From positions 32,529,030 through 32,593,029 of the forward strand of contig CM057841.1 of the NCBI GenBank assembly GCA_030068075.1: a stretch of DNA of 64,000 bases. The letters run 5' to 3'. Source of the DNA: Paguma larvata (lineage: Eukaryota > Chordata > Mammalia > Carnivora > Viverridae). This document shows positions 1 to 10,445 of the stretch, one piece after another. Each line of letters begins with the position of its first letter. Position 1 is the stretch's first letter. The notes beneath the pieces are model-generated. The model did no database searches. It saw only the letters and a program-made list of their open reading frames with translations, and was not told where the DNA came from. A program made the translations under genes and the position numbers.

Positions 1-42
1 CATGACTGTGTGGCCTTTTCCGCCGAGCCATTTAGTGGACAA

Positions 43-116
43 ACGTGTGTGTCTGTGTGCGTGCACATGTGTTATCTGTGTCTGTGTGTGCACGCATGCG
101 CACGTGTGTGTGTGGA
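43..116. repeat. Degenerate (TG)n / alternating purine-pyrimidine tract
   Basis: An imperfect run of GTGTGT, GTGCAC and CGCATGCGCACG units. It is strictly alternating purine-pyrimidine over long stretches, the sequence type that can adopt Z-DNA. No gene is near it. Confidence 0.8.
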
Positions 117-419
117 TGAGGACTGCCAAGTGTAAAAACAAGGTGGTCACATGTTAAAAAGTTTCAAAGCTAGAGGATGGATATATATGAGTTCATGCTA
201 CTATTCTCTAGAAAGAGTTAAAAAACAAAAGAATATGACTTTAGAGAAAACCTAATAGTGTATAAATTACAGCTCCAAATTAATAATGGCAAAAATAATT
301 TCTGTCTTCCTTGAGTTATTCACGGCTACTTCCATTTGCATCATAAAAATTACTGGTTTAAATTAGAATGTACAATTTCAATTTGAAAAATAAAGATTTT
401 GAAAAATAACCCGAAACAA

Positions 420-935
420 CGAACTGAAAAATTACTAGACATAATTAAATGAAAATGTAATTAAAATACAGTAAGGTAGCAGAATTCATAATAAAATCTG
501 CATAAAATAAAAAGCTTTCTTAAATAGCAGCAGAAACCTGCTGAAAATTGTATTAATACAATGACCCCGGACACAAAACAACAATACTTAAGAATAATGT
601 TTATAATAAATACACAGAACTCCGGAGATCTATAAAATCATTTGTAACCAAAATGAATAAGATGTCACGTTTCTGGATGGGAAGATGAAATAATTCAGAA
701 ATGATTACTAAATTTAATAACATATTGCATACAATTTAAACCAAATCCCACCGAGATTCACCTGGGAGGGCAAGGAGGGGTGATATTTGATGCCATGAAT
801 CTAAGGTCTTCTGGAAGAGCAGATAGATAATACTATTCAGAACGTATTTTGAAGTGGGGGAGGAAGCAGCAAGGACTGGTTTAATTGACCACGTATTAAA
901 CTGCATTAGAGATACTGCAGTTAAAATAGTAAGAA
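420..935 (+). mobile_element. LINE-1 ORF2 remnant, sense, upstream part
   Basis: AT-rich DNA. From about 560 it aligns by eye with the part of L1 ORF2 downstream of the reverse transcriptase core: a TTTCTGGATGGGAAGATGAA stretch, then ATACAATTTAAACCAAATCCCA, then the TATTAAACTGCATTAGAGATAC segment. Stops and frameshifts are frequent, so nothing is translated. The element continues past the SINE at 936-1146. Assignment upstream of 560 is weak. Confidence 0.45.
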
Positions 936-1146
936 GGGCTCCTGGGTGGCTCAGTGAGTTAAGCATCTGACTGGGGCTTAGGTGACAATCTCGTGGTTCA
1001 TGAGTTCGAGCCCCTCATCGGGCTTGCTGCTGTCAGCACAGAGCCGGCTTCAGATCCTCTGTCTCCCTCTCTCTCTGCCCCTCCCACACTAGGGAGCTCT
1101 CTTTCTGGCTCTCAAAAGTAAAAAGCATTTTAAGAAATAAATAAAT
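936..1146 (+). mobile_element. Carnivore tRNA-Lys SINE (SINEC), inserted in L1
   Basis: The head reads GGGCTCCTGGGTGGCTCAG (one change from consensus). The B-box is GAGTTCGAGCCCC and the copy ends in a CT-rich stretch and an AAATAAATAAATA tail. A direct repeat, AAAATAGTA, flanks it (923-931 and 1147-1155) and marks the target-site duplication. The host DNA on both sides looks like L1 ORF2. Moderately diverged. Confidence 0.93.
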
Positions 1147-1542
1147 AAAATAGTAGGATAGGTCTCAGTCAGCACAGACTAGCTTCTGATGTAGTAAACA
1201 AATAACCCCAAGATATGAGTGTCTTAGAAACAAAGACTTCTGTCTTTCTGAGGCACATACGTTAGAGGTTGACTAAGAATTCAGCTCCAATTCTCCTTCC
1301 TCCAGCTAATGGAATCAATGATGGAAAAGAACAGCATTCTGGAATGTCTCCCCCGGGCAAGTGAAGTTTCCAGGCTACTATGTTAAAATAAAAGCCTCTC
1401 TATAAATGTGTATAACTACATATATTGATCATATTTACAGATGATAAAGATAAAAAAAGAAATGACTGACCTTAAAAGCAATGATATAAATTCCAAAAGA
1501 AAAAGAAAGGATTTGACCAAATACACTAAAATGTCTTTTTTA

Positions 1543-1751
1543 GGGGCGCCTGGGTGGCTCAGTCGGTTGAGCATCTGACTTTGGCTCAGGTCATGATCTC
1601 GAGGTCTGTGAGTTTGAGCCCCGCATTGGGCTCTGTGTGGACAGCTCAGAGCCTGGAGCCTGCTTCGGGTTCTGTGTCTCCCTCTCTCTCTGCCCCTCCC
1701 CCACTCATGCTCTGTCTCTCTCTGTCTCAAAAATAAATAAATATTTTTTTA
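1543..1751 (+). mobile_element. Carnivore SINE (SINEC), full length with perfect 15-bp TSD
   Basis: A near-consensus head (GGGGCGCCTGGGTGGCTCAG), A-box, B-box and feliform internal extension, followed by CT-rich and AAATAAATAAAT tails. The flanks 1528-1542 and 1752-1766 are an identical 15-mer, AAAATGTCTTTTTTA. An uncorrupted duplication together with little internal decay points to one of the younger insertions in the window. Confidence 0.97.
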
Positions 1752-1934
1752 AAAATGTCTTTTTTATACGTTTTTTGTTTTTTCATTTTCATTTTTTATT
1801 TTTTACTTATTTTTTTAATTTTTTCATTTTATTCAAATCCAACTTAGTTAACATGTGGTGTAACAATGATTTCAGGAGTAAAATGTAGTGATGCCTCACT
1901 TACGTAGAAAATGTCTTGATGCGAACTCACAGAA

Positions 1935-1936
<2 letters not shown>

Positions 1937-1973
<37 letters not shown>
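1937..1973. repeat. (AC)n microsatellite
   Basis: About 18 uninterrupted AC units. The repeat is long and pure enough to be polymorphic between individuals. Confidence 0.97.
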
Positions 1974-1974
<1 letters not shown>

Positions 1975-1984
1975 TCGCATATGC

Positions 1985-2200
1985 AAAAGTCAAATAATAG
2001 ACTGGGGGAAATATTTATAACAAATATACTCGTCATAATTTAAAGGCTAGTATAATCTAAGGACTTTATACAGAAGAAAAACAGGAACAAATTCCCCAAA
2101 GAAAAATGGATGAAGGACATGAACAGACAATTCACACCAGAAAAATATGCAAATAACTGAAATCGTATTTAAATATTCAACCTCACTAGTTTGTTTTGTT
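1985..2200 (+). mobile_element. LINE-1 ORF2 C-terminal remnant, sense
   Basis: A segment resembling the region after the L1 ORF2 reverse transcriptase: AAAAATGGATGAAGGACATGAACAGACAATTC followed by an AATATTCAACCTCACTAG stretch, both typical of this part of L1. It is broken by stops. It may be the continuation of the L1 material at 420-1260, separated by a SINE and the CA repeat. Confidence 0.6.
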
Positions 2201-2253
2201 TTTAACAAACTTTGAAAGAAGGCACTCTTCTTTTGTTTAAAGAAACAGCATTT

Positions 2254-2480
2254 TAAAAATTTTTTTTAACGTTTATTCATTTTTGAGAGAGAGAGACAGA
2301 GTGTGAGTGGGGCAGAGGTAGAGAGAGAGGGAGACACAGAATCCAAAGCAGGCTCCAGGCTCTGAGCTGTTAGCACAGAGCCCTACACGGGGCTCGAACT
2401 CACGAACCATGAGATCATGACCTGAGGCAAAGTTGGACGCTTAACTGTCTGAGCCCCCCGGGGTGAGTGATTGGCGCCCC
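2254..2480 (-). mobile_element. Carnivore SINE (SINEC), antisense
   Basis: Read on the minus strand this is the full SINE: head remnant at 2440-2480 (damaged by small insertions, ending GGCGCCCC), B-box complement GGGGCTCGAACTCACGA, then the GA-rich complement of the CT stretch and a T-rich tail at the left. The AT-rich DNA after 2480 resembles a LINE tail, but weakly. Confidence 0.92.
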
Positions 2481-3184
2481 TGGATTATAGGGAATTTTTA
2501 TCTTTTTCTCTTTATTTGTCATTTTTTTCTGTAATAGGCATGTATTACTAAAATAATCACAATAATACATTTTTAAACAATGAGAGTATTCAAAGCATCT
2601 CATTTGTTTAGCTTCACAAAACTGTAAATGTTTTTAAATGTACATATGTGTTTGTACTTAACGGTGATACCTGAAGATAAGAAAACCATTAAGGTGTATG
2701 GAAAGTAACTATGTTGCCAGAGTGCTACCTCTCCTTCCTTCCTGTGCCTGTGGCAGACATCACGAATCAATCCCAGCGCCCTTCTCTGCTAGGTTCAGAT
2801 GCTCGGCAGTCACAAGCACTCTGTAGAGTCACTACCAGTCAATCGCTTCAAACGATTTGTCCCTTCCGATGTTGAAAAAGCCCTGCAGTGCTAATCAAAA
2901 GACAAGGATTTTCAGTCTAGATCTGCCACCAATTTAAGCAAGTTCATCCCCAATCTAAACCTCAGAAACCATCTCCGCACAATGAAGATTAGCAAAGACC
3001 GTACCAGCTCTGGGAAAATGTGACCACCTGTTCCGTTTCCTAATACCACCATCAAGTTGGTCTATCGCCACTGACTCCTGCCTTCCCCCAAGTGGTCTTG
3101 CAACACATCATCATGTGTCTACGGACGTTTCCTTGAGCTGCCTGATGGCCAGTGGTGCTTACGTAACATTCTCTCCTCCCCAGT
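2481..3184. other. Mostly unique sequence with a weak MIR trace
   Basis: 2483-2580 is AT-rich with a CATGTATTACTAAAATAATC stretch like many old LINE-1 3' tails. 2600-2900 is unique with no recognised feature. 2905-3000 resembles the middle of a sense MIR (a CTGCCACC... AAGCAAGTTCATCC ... CCTCAGAAACCATCTCCGCACAATGA progression). No coding signal is visible. Confidence 0.4.
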
Positions 3185-3415
3185 AGATCTGGGTTTCTCT
3201 GAAGTAGCACTGTTGACATTTGGGGCTGGATAATTCTCTGTATGGGGACCTGTCTTGTGCGTCTGAGAATGTCCGGCAGCATTCCTGGCCTCCTCTACCC
3301 GGTGGATGCCGGGAACATACCCCTAGTCGTGACAATTAGAGACATCGCCAGACATTGCAAATACCCCCCGAGGGGTGGGGAGGGGAGCGAAGTGGCCTTT
3401 AGTTGAGCACCACAC
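3185..3415 (-). mobile_element. MER20-like hAT DNA transposon, antisense
   Basis: The antisense text follows the MER20 non-autonomous hAT-Charlie element: GTTGACATTTGGGGCTGGATAATTC, a GCATTCCTGGCCTCCTCTACCC block, GTGACAATTAGAGACATCGCCAGACATTGCAAATACCCC, and an end reading TTTAGTTGAGCACCAC. It is an old eutherian-wide family whose copies have sometimes been co-opted as enhancers. Confidence 0.8.
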
Positions 3416-5095
3416 TTGCAGATCCTTCTTCTCCAAAGGAAGAAATTAGTTCCTCTGGATTCTGCGCTTTGCTGAAAGTCATTCTCTCAGAATGTAAGAA
3501 TGTAAGAATGCTTCTGGTCTGCCATCCAGACGCCTCTTTGGGGACAACACCATCTCTGTCTGAGGGTCTGGGGTGTAGCCCAGGGGATGCAAGGCGCTGT
3601 GCCCCACTCTGCCCACCGTGCACACAGCACAGCTGCCCGGAGGACCAGAGCCTTCCATGGAGGGGCTGTAAATCACCATTCCAGGCTGGCTGGGCACTTA
3701 GCGTAATGGAGTGATTGACAGGTGGATATTTACACGCAGCTGACTAAATGGACAAATCAATCAGTTGGTGGCAGTGCAGAAAGAGGGCCGTGGGAGGAAT
3801 TAACAGGCTCCATGAGCACTGTGGCCACACCCCGTGGGTACCATGGAAGATTCTGGTAAGTTTTCTTACACATCTGTGCCTTGAGGCATTTATAAATCTC
3901 CCTTCCAGCTTCATGGCTTCCCCAGTGGTTACCTTTCATGGGCAAAGCAACCATCTCCCCCACCTTCACAGGAGAGGACCAAGACCCAGACAGGTAAAGA
4001 GATGGGACCAACCACTTGGTCACCTTGCTGACTTATGTCCCAAAGCTGTAGTTCTTCAAACTAAACAAAGGGAAAAAAACGAAACAACAACCTCTCTCCA
4101 TTTTTGTCAGACCTGTGATGATTTCTAACTTTCAGTTCATCATTTTGGGCTGAGGGGGGTGTAACTCAATTAAAGACAGAAACATTAAATGCACAGTAAA
4201 ACCATCACACATGCAAAATTTATAGGGGTATTGATTAACGCCATCAGTAAAGTATTTACCTTAATCAATAGGAAAAGGTGATTTAAATGTTGAGGTGTCT
4301 CCTGTACATCTGTCAGCCGAGCCTTCCTTAAAAGCATGCATTTTATGTGATTTGCCCCTCCATTTCCCCATCGTGTGTCTCTTCCCAAAGTTCACTGCCA
4401 GGGCTGAAGCCTTCCCCCTCCACGCCACCCATGTTGGTTTTGTCCCCCACTGCCGGTTGGATTCTCCCAAAAGAGATGCCAAGATGGCGTCTGGGGTTGC
4501 AAGATGGTTTTTTTAAGTCAACACCCGTGAAGAGAATAGGAGGAAACAAGACGAGGCACCAGTAAGTCCAGCCGCGTGACGCAGCCCCAAAAAGATGTGG
4601 GCAGTGGGAAAGGGAGCTCACTGGGTCAGTGCTCACTGGGTATCTGGCCTTTGACCCCTACCTCACCCAGCTGCCTACTATACCAGGAAGGGCATGACCT
4701 TGGGTGAGGTGGTTCCCTGCTGCCTGCTGACCCCACCTCCCACAGCTGGCCGGCACACCCACCCCAGAGCAGGTGTCACAGGAGGGCACCTATATGCCGT
4801 CATGAGTTAGATCACTGGGAATCTTTCTTCAATAGACATGGTGGACCAGAGGCCATTTTAATCCAAGGTCGACTTGATTTTTCCTAAGACCCTCTTGAAT
4901 CATCCTGGGACTCTGTGGTGACATGTTAGAGGTGTAGAAACTTCTAGTCATTTAGGTATATTTGGAAATGACGCTTGTTCAGAAGGGTGCTAAGTCACCC
5001 GAATTCTAGTTCCAGTTAGGATTTTCTTTCTGGGTGACCTTTCTGGGCCTTAGTCTTTATTTCTTAAAAAAAAAAAAAAAAAGTACCGTCCTAGA
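3416..5095. other. Unique sequence, no gene recognised
   Basis: About 1.7 kb of moderately GC-rich DNA with only short unconvincing open frames. 3950-4025 has a faint antisense MIR look (CACAGGAGAGGACCAAGACCCAGACAGG). A YY1-like core CCAAGATGGCGTC lies at 4479-4491. An A-tract of about 17 bases lies at 5066-5082. Confidence 0.5.
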
Positions 5096-5340
5096 AGAGC
5101 GTTTTCCACCTTTCTCAGTCACTAGACTGACCTTGCAGGGCATTTATTAAAAGTCAGGTTCCAGGACCCTCCCCGAAATCTCTGGGGGAGGACCGTAGGA
5201 ATCAGACTTTTTTTCATCAGATGATCTCAAGAGCCGCTGATGGTGAAACGAGATTTTCCCAAAGCCAGACCTCCTGCATCAGAACCACCCGGGAGAGTTT
5301 TCCAAGGTAGATTCTCTAGCCCTAGCCTGGAAGACTGTGA
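5096..5340. mobile_element. Two MER5-like hAT fragments
   Basis: 5140-5235 shows the MER5-like order TTATTAAAAGTCAGGTTCCAGG, CTCTGGGGGAGG, GGAATCAGACTTTTT. 5260-5340 starts again with GACCTCCTGCATCAGAACCACCCGGGAGAG, the usual internal start of MER5 copies. They may be one rearranged element or two neighbouring copies. Both are well decayed. Confidence 0.45.
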
Positions 5341-5399
5341 TTCAAACTCTGCATTGAATATGAAGAGTAATGATGATAATCAATACAATAGACCCAATG

Positions 5400-5840
5400 C
5401 ATTAGTGGTCCTAATGGGCCATTTTTGACCCTTCTTATGCCCACGCCCTTCTCCTGTGACTTTAGAGATCCTCCCAAAAAGGCAGAGTATATCTCCCTCC
5501 TCCCGTGAGACTTGTTTGGCCAATAGAAGAGAGAGAAGAGAAGGGACTCTGTATCGGTGTCTGTCCTAAGCTTCTGGAGGCCTTGACTGTTTCTCCTGAC
5601 TCACTCGCTTCCCTGTCATTGCCATGAGAAAATCCATGCCTGGCCTAGAAAAATGAGCTGAGGTAGTCCAGCCAAGTTCGGCCTGGAGCGGGGCCCTAGC
5701 TGACCTGAAGATACCTGAGTGGGCCAGCCCAGATCGGCCAACCTCCAGCTGGTCCCCCTGACGAATGAGAAATAAATTATTGCGGTGTGCCACTAACATC
5801 ATGAGTTTGTCAGACGGCATTGCTGGGACCCCAATGAATT
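5400..5840 (+). mobile_element. MaLR (MLT1-like) solitary LTR, sense
   Basis: The progression is that of MLT1-type LTRs: CTTCTCCTGTGACTT, then GAGACTTGTTTGGCCAATAGAAG, a long middle with GCCATGAGAAAATCCATGCC, then CAGCCCAGATCGGCC, then GAATGAGAAATAAATTATTG followed by GTGTGCCACTAACATCATGAGTTTGTC near the polyadenylation end. No internal retroviral genes flank it. Old and solitary. Confidence 0.6.
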
Positions 5841-5854
5841 GATACGGTCAACAC

Positions 5855-6065
5855 GATAATAGCTATCAGTTATTGAGCAATTATTAATTGGCAGCTACTG
5901 TGTTCATTGTTCTGTGTGTGTTAGTCATTTAATCTGAAAAGTAACCAAAAGACTCGGGGACTTTTATTACCCCCACTTTACAGATGGGGGAACTGAGACA
6001 CAACGGACTGAAATCATTTGCCCAAGATCGCACAGCCAGTTGGTGCTGAGTTTTGGGACTCTCAG
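5855..6065 (-). mobile_element. MIR, antisense
   Basis: Begins with the complement of the MIR 3' end (AATAGCTATCAGTTATTGAGC) and runs through ATTACCCCCACTTTACAGATGGGGGAACTGAGACA to the core GCCCAAGATCGCACAGCCAGTTGGTG. These are the usual landmarks of this ancient tRNA-derived SINE. Confidence 0.87.
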
Positions 6066-6920
6066 AAGACCTGGGATGGGGGGACGGGGTACTGAGGGGT
6101 CAGTGGCAGGGCGGAGAAGCAGGAAATGAAGAAGAGAGAAGGTCAGGAGATATTTTATATTGCTATGGGTTTGAGGGCAGAGAGGAAGAAGAAGAATTAT
6201 GTCCATGATTATAATTATACCATATTCTCAAAAAAAGCCAGACCATTTGCAAAGACCCTCCATCACAAGAGAAGATGAAGAAAACCCAAAGGGTCTATTC
6301 GTGGTGGACGAATACACCCCCTGCGTTTCTCTTTTCTCAGCTAGGGATCGCGAGAAGGGCTCATTTGTGTAGAACAGCTCTTACGGACAGAAGCCCTTCT
6401 CTGTACCTTGGAGTCAGACCCCCTACTCACAATTTCTGGTCAGCCCCAAAATATCGAGCTATAAGGCTCAGGGCTTATAGACAGCAAGTATTTTGCTAAA
6501 TTCCAAGGGAGCTAAATAAATCAGGGGTGTCTCCAGAGTAACTCACTCTTATCTATTACGTGGGGTAAGTCAAGTAATAAGGTCCTTTGTACAGTGTGCA
6601 CTCTCTGAATCTAGAACGATACATCTGGTCTTCCACTTGGGATTATTAGTTCTCATTCTCTCTTGATACAGTCCTCTTTTTCAGTCCCCTTTCTTGGCCA
6701 GCCTTGGGGACTCTCCCAGAGCCTTTTCCAGGGTCTAGATATTGGTTAGGGTCCCCTCACACTGCCGTAGGCTGATGACAGCCTGCACGGTGCCTAGTGG
6801 CCCCTGCCTCTCGGCGCCACCTCCCTGGAAGCTGGTACTCTGGACGTGGCCTGGCGACCTCCTCTTGCTGTGGGCAAGGTCTATGGTGGACATGCCCCAG
6901 CACAGAGCCCTGGCCTGCAG
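6066..6920. other. Unique sequence, nothing recognised
   Basis: Roughly 850 bases without a convincing gene or repeat. 6740-6940 is more GC-rich than the rest and holds two overlapping short frames that match nothing I know. Confidence 0.5.
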
Positions 6921-6924
6921 AGAG

Positions 6925-7150
6925 GGGGTATCGCCCAGAGGTTAGGAGCCTGGACCCAGGAGCCACTTGGGTTTCCACCTTAGCTCTGTTGGGCAAGTTC
7001 CTTAACTTCTCCTGCCTCTATTTCCCTCATCTGTAAAGCGGGGCGGGGGGAGGTAATGACAGGATCACGACAGAAAGACTGGGTTACCTCATATAAAGTG
7101 CTTAGGACAGTACCTGGCACAGGGCAGGGTCTATAAAAGTATTAGCTTTG
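6925..7150 (+). mobile_element. MIR, sense, nearly full length
   Basis: Reads straight through the MIR landmarks: CAGAGGTTAGGAGCCTGG, GGGCAAGTTCCTTAACTTCTCCTGCC, CCCTCATCTGTAAAGCGGGG, then the 3' part TATAAAGTGCTTAGGACAGTACCTGGCACAG and TATAAAAGTATTAGCT. Confidence 0.92.
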
Positions 7151-7555
7151 CTTGGCCGGGCAACCCTATTCTCTCCCCCACCTCCTTTCCCCTCCATGCA
7201 CCATATCTGGGAAAATATGCCCAGAGAGAACAGGAGAGACTCTACCCACTGGCAAAATAAGAATGCACTTTGGAAGAGGGCAGCTCAGCAGACGGACCGA
7301 CAGGCCAGGGAGATGGGATTGGGAAGCAAGCACCCTCAGCTCACCCCAGCCCGGCCGTGACCAGAGAGGGGTTTAGAAATTTCTTATCCTTAGATCCCAA
7401 CGGTGGGTACCTCTCACCGCCACCCCCCCCCCCACATGCCCACCTCTCTACATGGCTTCCCTCAGCCCCTCAGCCAGAGGCCCCCTTCAAACTAAGCCTC
7501 CTTCCTCCCCCTCCTCTGGCTTCGCAGGGGGAGGCCTCGGAGTTGGCTGGATCTC
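7151..7555. other. Pyrimidine-rich unique DNA with a C-homopolymer
   Basis: No recognised gene or interspersed repeat. The plus strand is C-rich, with a run of about 13 C at 7424-7437 that will be unstable in sequencing and replication. Confidence 0.5.
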
Positions 7556-8110
7556 TTCTCTCCTTAAGTCTATTCTCTCCATTTGAAATGCGCCTTTAAT
7601 GTAAGCCACATCAAATCCTTTTGGGAAGTAGGAAGCGTAGACATCATAAATAAACACATTTGGATTAACTGGGGAGCAGGCCAGGGAGAAGGCAGAATTA
7701 TAGAATATTTTTTAAGTGGATGCCGCTCTATTACTCTCCCGTATTTACAGTGACTCTTCAGGCACTGCCATTTGATGAATCTAACTGCTGACAAATTATT
7801 TCTAAGTTGAGGTCCTGCTGGGACTGCTTTGTTGACTGAATTAGAGGACTGGCTTCCATACGAATTGTAGGCCAGCGGTTGTACTAATTACAAAGGAATC
7901 TTCCCGATTTGTCACAAGCAGGCTGAGGCTGGATCTCCCTCCCTCCCAGTCCTGTTCGCCCAGGGCATTGCTCAGGAAACCCTGACGTCATGCCCTATGT
8001 TCTTCACTCAGACTTGGCAACCGTGGCTGTAGTCAAAGCTTTTCAAGGGGTTTTTCTCCCCCCCTGAGAATCTCCCAGTAGTGCAAGATGAGTAGACGGT
8101 GGGGAGACGG
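7555..8110. promoter_or_regulatory. Candidate conserved enhancer block containing a perfect CRE
   Basis: A repeat-free, moderately AT-rich stretch without a convincing open frame. It contains homeodomain-type words (TTGGATTAACTGG, GTACTAATTACAAAG) and an exact palindromic cAMP-response element TGACGTCA at 7983-7990. Absence of repeats plus motif density suggests a conserved regulatory element. Conservation itself cannot be seen from one sequence. Confidence 0.35.
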
Positions 8111-8159
8111 CAGCCATGTTTGCATCACATGACTCACCACTTTTTATTCCTTCGACACT

Positions 8160-8635
8160 GAGCGGCTGAAATTCACCAATCACAGTACATACTACCAGAC
8201 CCTGGGGATCCGCTCTCTAAAATAGACAGAAATCCCCTGTCCCTAAGCAGTCTACCATCTGCTGCGAGGGGACAGATACAAGCAAGCATACAATAAGGTG
8301 ATCTAGGATAATAGTGAACGCTATGGAGTAAAAGAAACAAGGCAACAGACCGAAAGTGACCGGAAGCCTGGGCACTACTGTGGGCATCTAGAACAAGGAT
8401 GGTGACCCGGACACCGGTGGTGGGGCCAAAGGAGACGGGGAGGAGCGGATGGACTTGACCAATATTGTGGTCACAGGATTTGCTGGATTTGCTGAAGGCT
8501 TGAGTGAGAGCCAGCCGTAAGAAGGATGAAGGCTGGACTCTGAAGTTTTCATCGCGTATTGCCTGGATGGGTGACGGCACCATTGACCGAGCCGGGCAAG
8601 AAGGAAGAGGAACAAGTTTAATGGGATGTGATGGG
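8160..8635 (-). mobile_element. L2-type LINE 3' region, antisense
   Basis: The antisense reading resembles the 3' region common in L2-family copies: ACCCTGGGGATCC near the left end, AATAGTGAACGCTATGGAGTAAAAGAAACAAGGCA, then GACCCGGACACCGGTGGTGG, GGAGCGGATGGACTTGACC, and CACAGGATTTGCTGGATTTGC. The family is assigned from memory and the copy is heavily mutated. No coding capacity remains. Confidence 0.55.
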
Positions 8636-8639
8636 CGTT

Positions 8640-8985
8640 GTCATATGTCAACGTCCTAAGTCTCAGTGCCCTAGAATGTAACTGTTTTGGAGATAGGACC
8701 TTCACAGAGGCGATTAAGTTAAAGCAGTCAATAGAACAGATCCTAATCTTCTATGACTGCTGTCCTTATAGGAAGAGATTGGGACATAGGCGTGCACAGA
8801 GAGGGATGGCGTTGTGAACACGTAGAGAGAAGACGTCCATCTATAAGCCAAGGAGTAAGGCTTAGAAGAAAGCCACCATACAGAAGCCTTGACCTCCAGA
8901 ACTGTGGGAAAGTAACGATTATCGTTTAAGTCACCCAGTCTGTGGTCTTCCGTTACAGCAACCGGAGCACAATCATACAGAGGAG
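8640..8985 (+). mobile_element. MaLR-like solitary LTR, sense
   Basis: Matches a mammalian MaLR-type LTR pattern: GAATGTAACTGTTTTGGAGATAGGACC, GGCGATTAAGTTAAAG, CCTAATCTTCTATGACTGCTGTCCTTATAGGAAGAG, CATCTATAAGCCAAGGAG, and the end CCTCCAGAACTGTGGGAAAGTAACG then GTTTAAGTCACCCAGTCTGTGG. No internal retroviral sequence is attached. A minus-strand open frame of 252 codons crossing it is a chance frame. Confidence 0.65.
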
Positions 8986-9895
8986 AGTCGAGACTCCAGA
9001 GGCACGATTCCAGAGCCCGGCCCGATGCAGTCACTCGTCCGTCCGGGAACGGGAGGCCAGGACTCACGCTGTTGGGATCAGGGGTGATCTCGGCAGCTGC
9101 TGAGCTCGCCCTCTGTGGAAGGAAGGATGGAGAAGCCGTCCAGAGAGCTGCGGAGATGCAATACCTGCGTAGCTTCCAGGAGACAGCGCTGCCTTGGTCA
9201 TGACTATTTGAGTCCTGAGTCACGGAGGTCCACCGCTCCCCCCTGCCTTTAGCTTCCACGGAAACTTGGTTGTAATCACGTCCCTCCTTGTGGCCGAGCC
9301 CTTTGCTGTGTGACTCGCAGGGACCTCCCACTCTGGGTGGGCTGCTCTGCTCTGCCCTTGACTCTGAGCTCAGTCCTGAGACGTTAGCCTGCAGCTGAAG
9401 CTCGGGAAAGCACTTGAGTGTCTCCACGTACACTGTTCCTCGACCGCGGTCCCCTTGGCAGACGGGGCGCACAGAGCACAGCTAAATGACCCCACGCTGC
9501 CCAGGCGACGCCGTACTAGTTGAACTGACCTGCAGCGGTCCCAGGACCTGCACGCGAGCCAGGTGGGGACCAGAAGCTCACGTCATCAATCCGCAGACTC
9601 ATCCCCCAAAAGCATGCTCCTTCTTCAAACTCACTGATGTTTTTAGGTGGTTTGCTAAGGGCATCGTGGCCACCGCAGGTTCCAGAAGATGCCACTAACA
9701 GCTTTCGGATTAACTCCTTTTTTTTTTTTTTTTTTTCTAAAACTAGGGTAAATCGAGCAATTCTGCCTAAATCAAGAGGGACCAGACAGAAAGGAGGGCA
9801 GACAGAGCCACAGCCCTGGAATGTTCTCGCTTGCCTGTTAGGCTTTGAGTTGGAGAAGAAAAACACACAGCGGCTGGCGTGGGGAGAGCCTTCTA
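8986..9895. other. Unique sequence, no gene recognised
   Basis: About 900 bases of CpG-containing unique DNA. A T-homopolymer of about 19 bases lies near 9718-9736. The open frames here (for example minus strand 9516-9866) match no family I recognise and run through the homopolymer. Confidence 0.5.
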
Positions 9896-10092
9896 ATCAC
9901 AGCCCTCGAGGGAAAAGAAACATTTAAATATTTTATGAACTTTCTCTTCTCTCTCATCACTTAAACAACAATAAATGTAACATATCAATTTACATTATGA
10001 TCCTTTTATTACGTGATAATCAAGTGCCAAGTGATTAAAGATTTAGGAGGAGATATCATTATGATATTATTAGGAAGGCAGTGGTGAGGATT
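9895..10092. promoter_or_regulatory. Candidate conserved non-coding element
   Basis: An abrupt AT-rich island between GC-richer neighbours, free of repeats and microsatellites. It is dense in short homeodomain and NKX-type words: TCACTTAAACAACAATAAATG, TTACGTGATAATCAAGTGCCAAGTGATTAAAG, and ATCATTATGATATTATTAGG. This texture is typical of deeply conserved enhancers. Inference only. Confidence 0.35.
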
Positions 10093-10234
10093 CATGGGCA
10101 GTGGGCGGAACCCCTGGGAGGTGAGGGGCTCCCCAGCGAAGACACCCCATAATGAAAGGAGGTGTCACGGAGGTCACGAAGCTTCAAGTGGAGGTGGCAG
10201 CATAGCCCCAGAGAAGGTGCCGAGAGTGTGGAGG

Positions 10235-10445
10235 GGGGGGTTTGAGTCCTGGCTCTGCCACATATGAGGCGTGCGACCCTAGATGAGTCACCTAAAACAC
10301 CCAGCCTCAGTTTCCCGGTCTCGCAAATGGGCATGATACCCACAGTATGCAGTTCGGGGGGGCAAGGCTTTTGTGATGGCCTCGGAAGCACCTCCTGTTC
10401 TGGTTGTTTTGTTACTGTTGTCGCTAACGCTGCGATAATTATTAT
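10235..10445 (+). mobile_element. MIR, sense
   Basis: MIR core in order: TTTGAGTCCTGGCTCTGCCACATATG, GAGTCACCTAAAACACCCAGCCTCAGTTTCCC, GCAAATGGGCATGATACC. The 3' half is decayed. CpG dinucleotides are present at positions where ancient MIRs are usually CpG-depleted. Confidence 0.85.

Noticed and set aside
8714..9472. 252-codon minus-strand frame
   Set aside because: It crosses an LTR fossil in antisense, has no known domain and no splice or promoter context.
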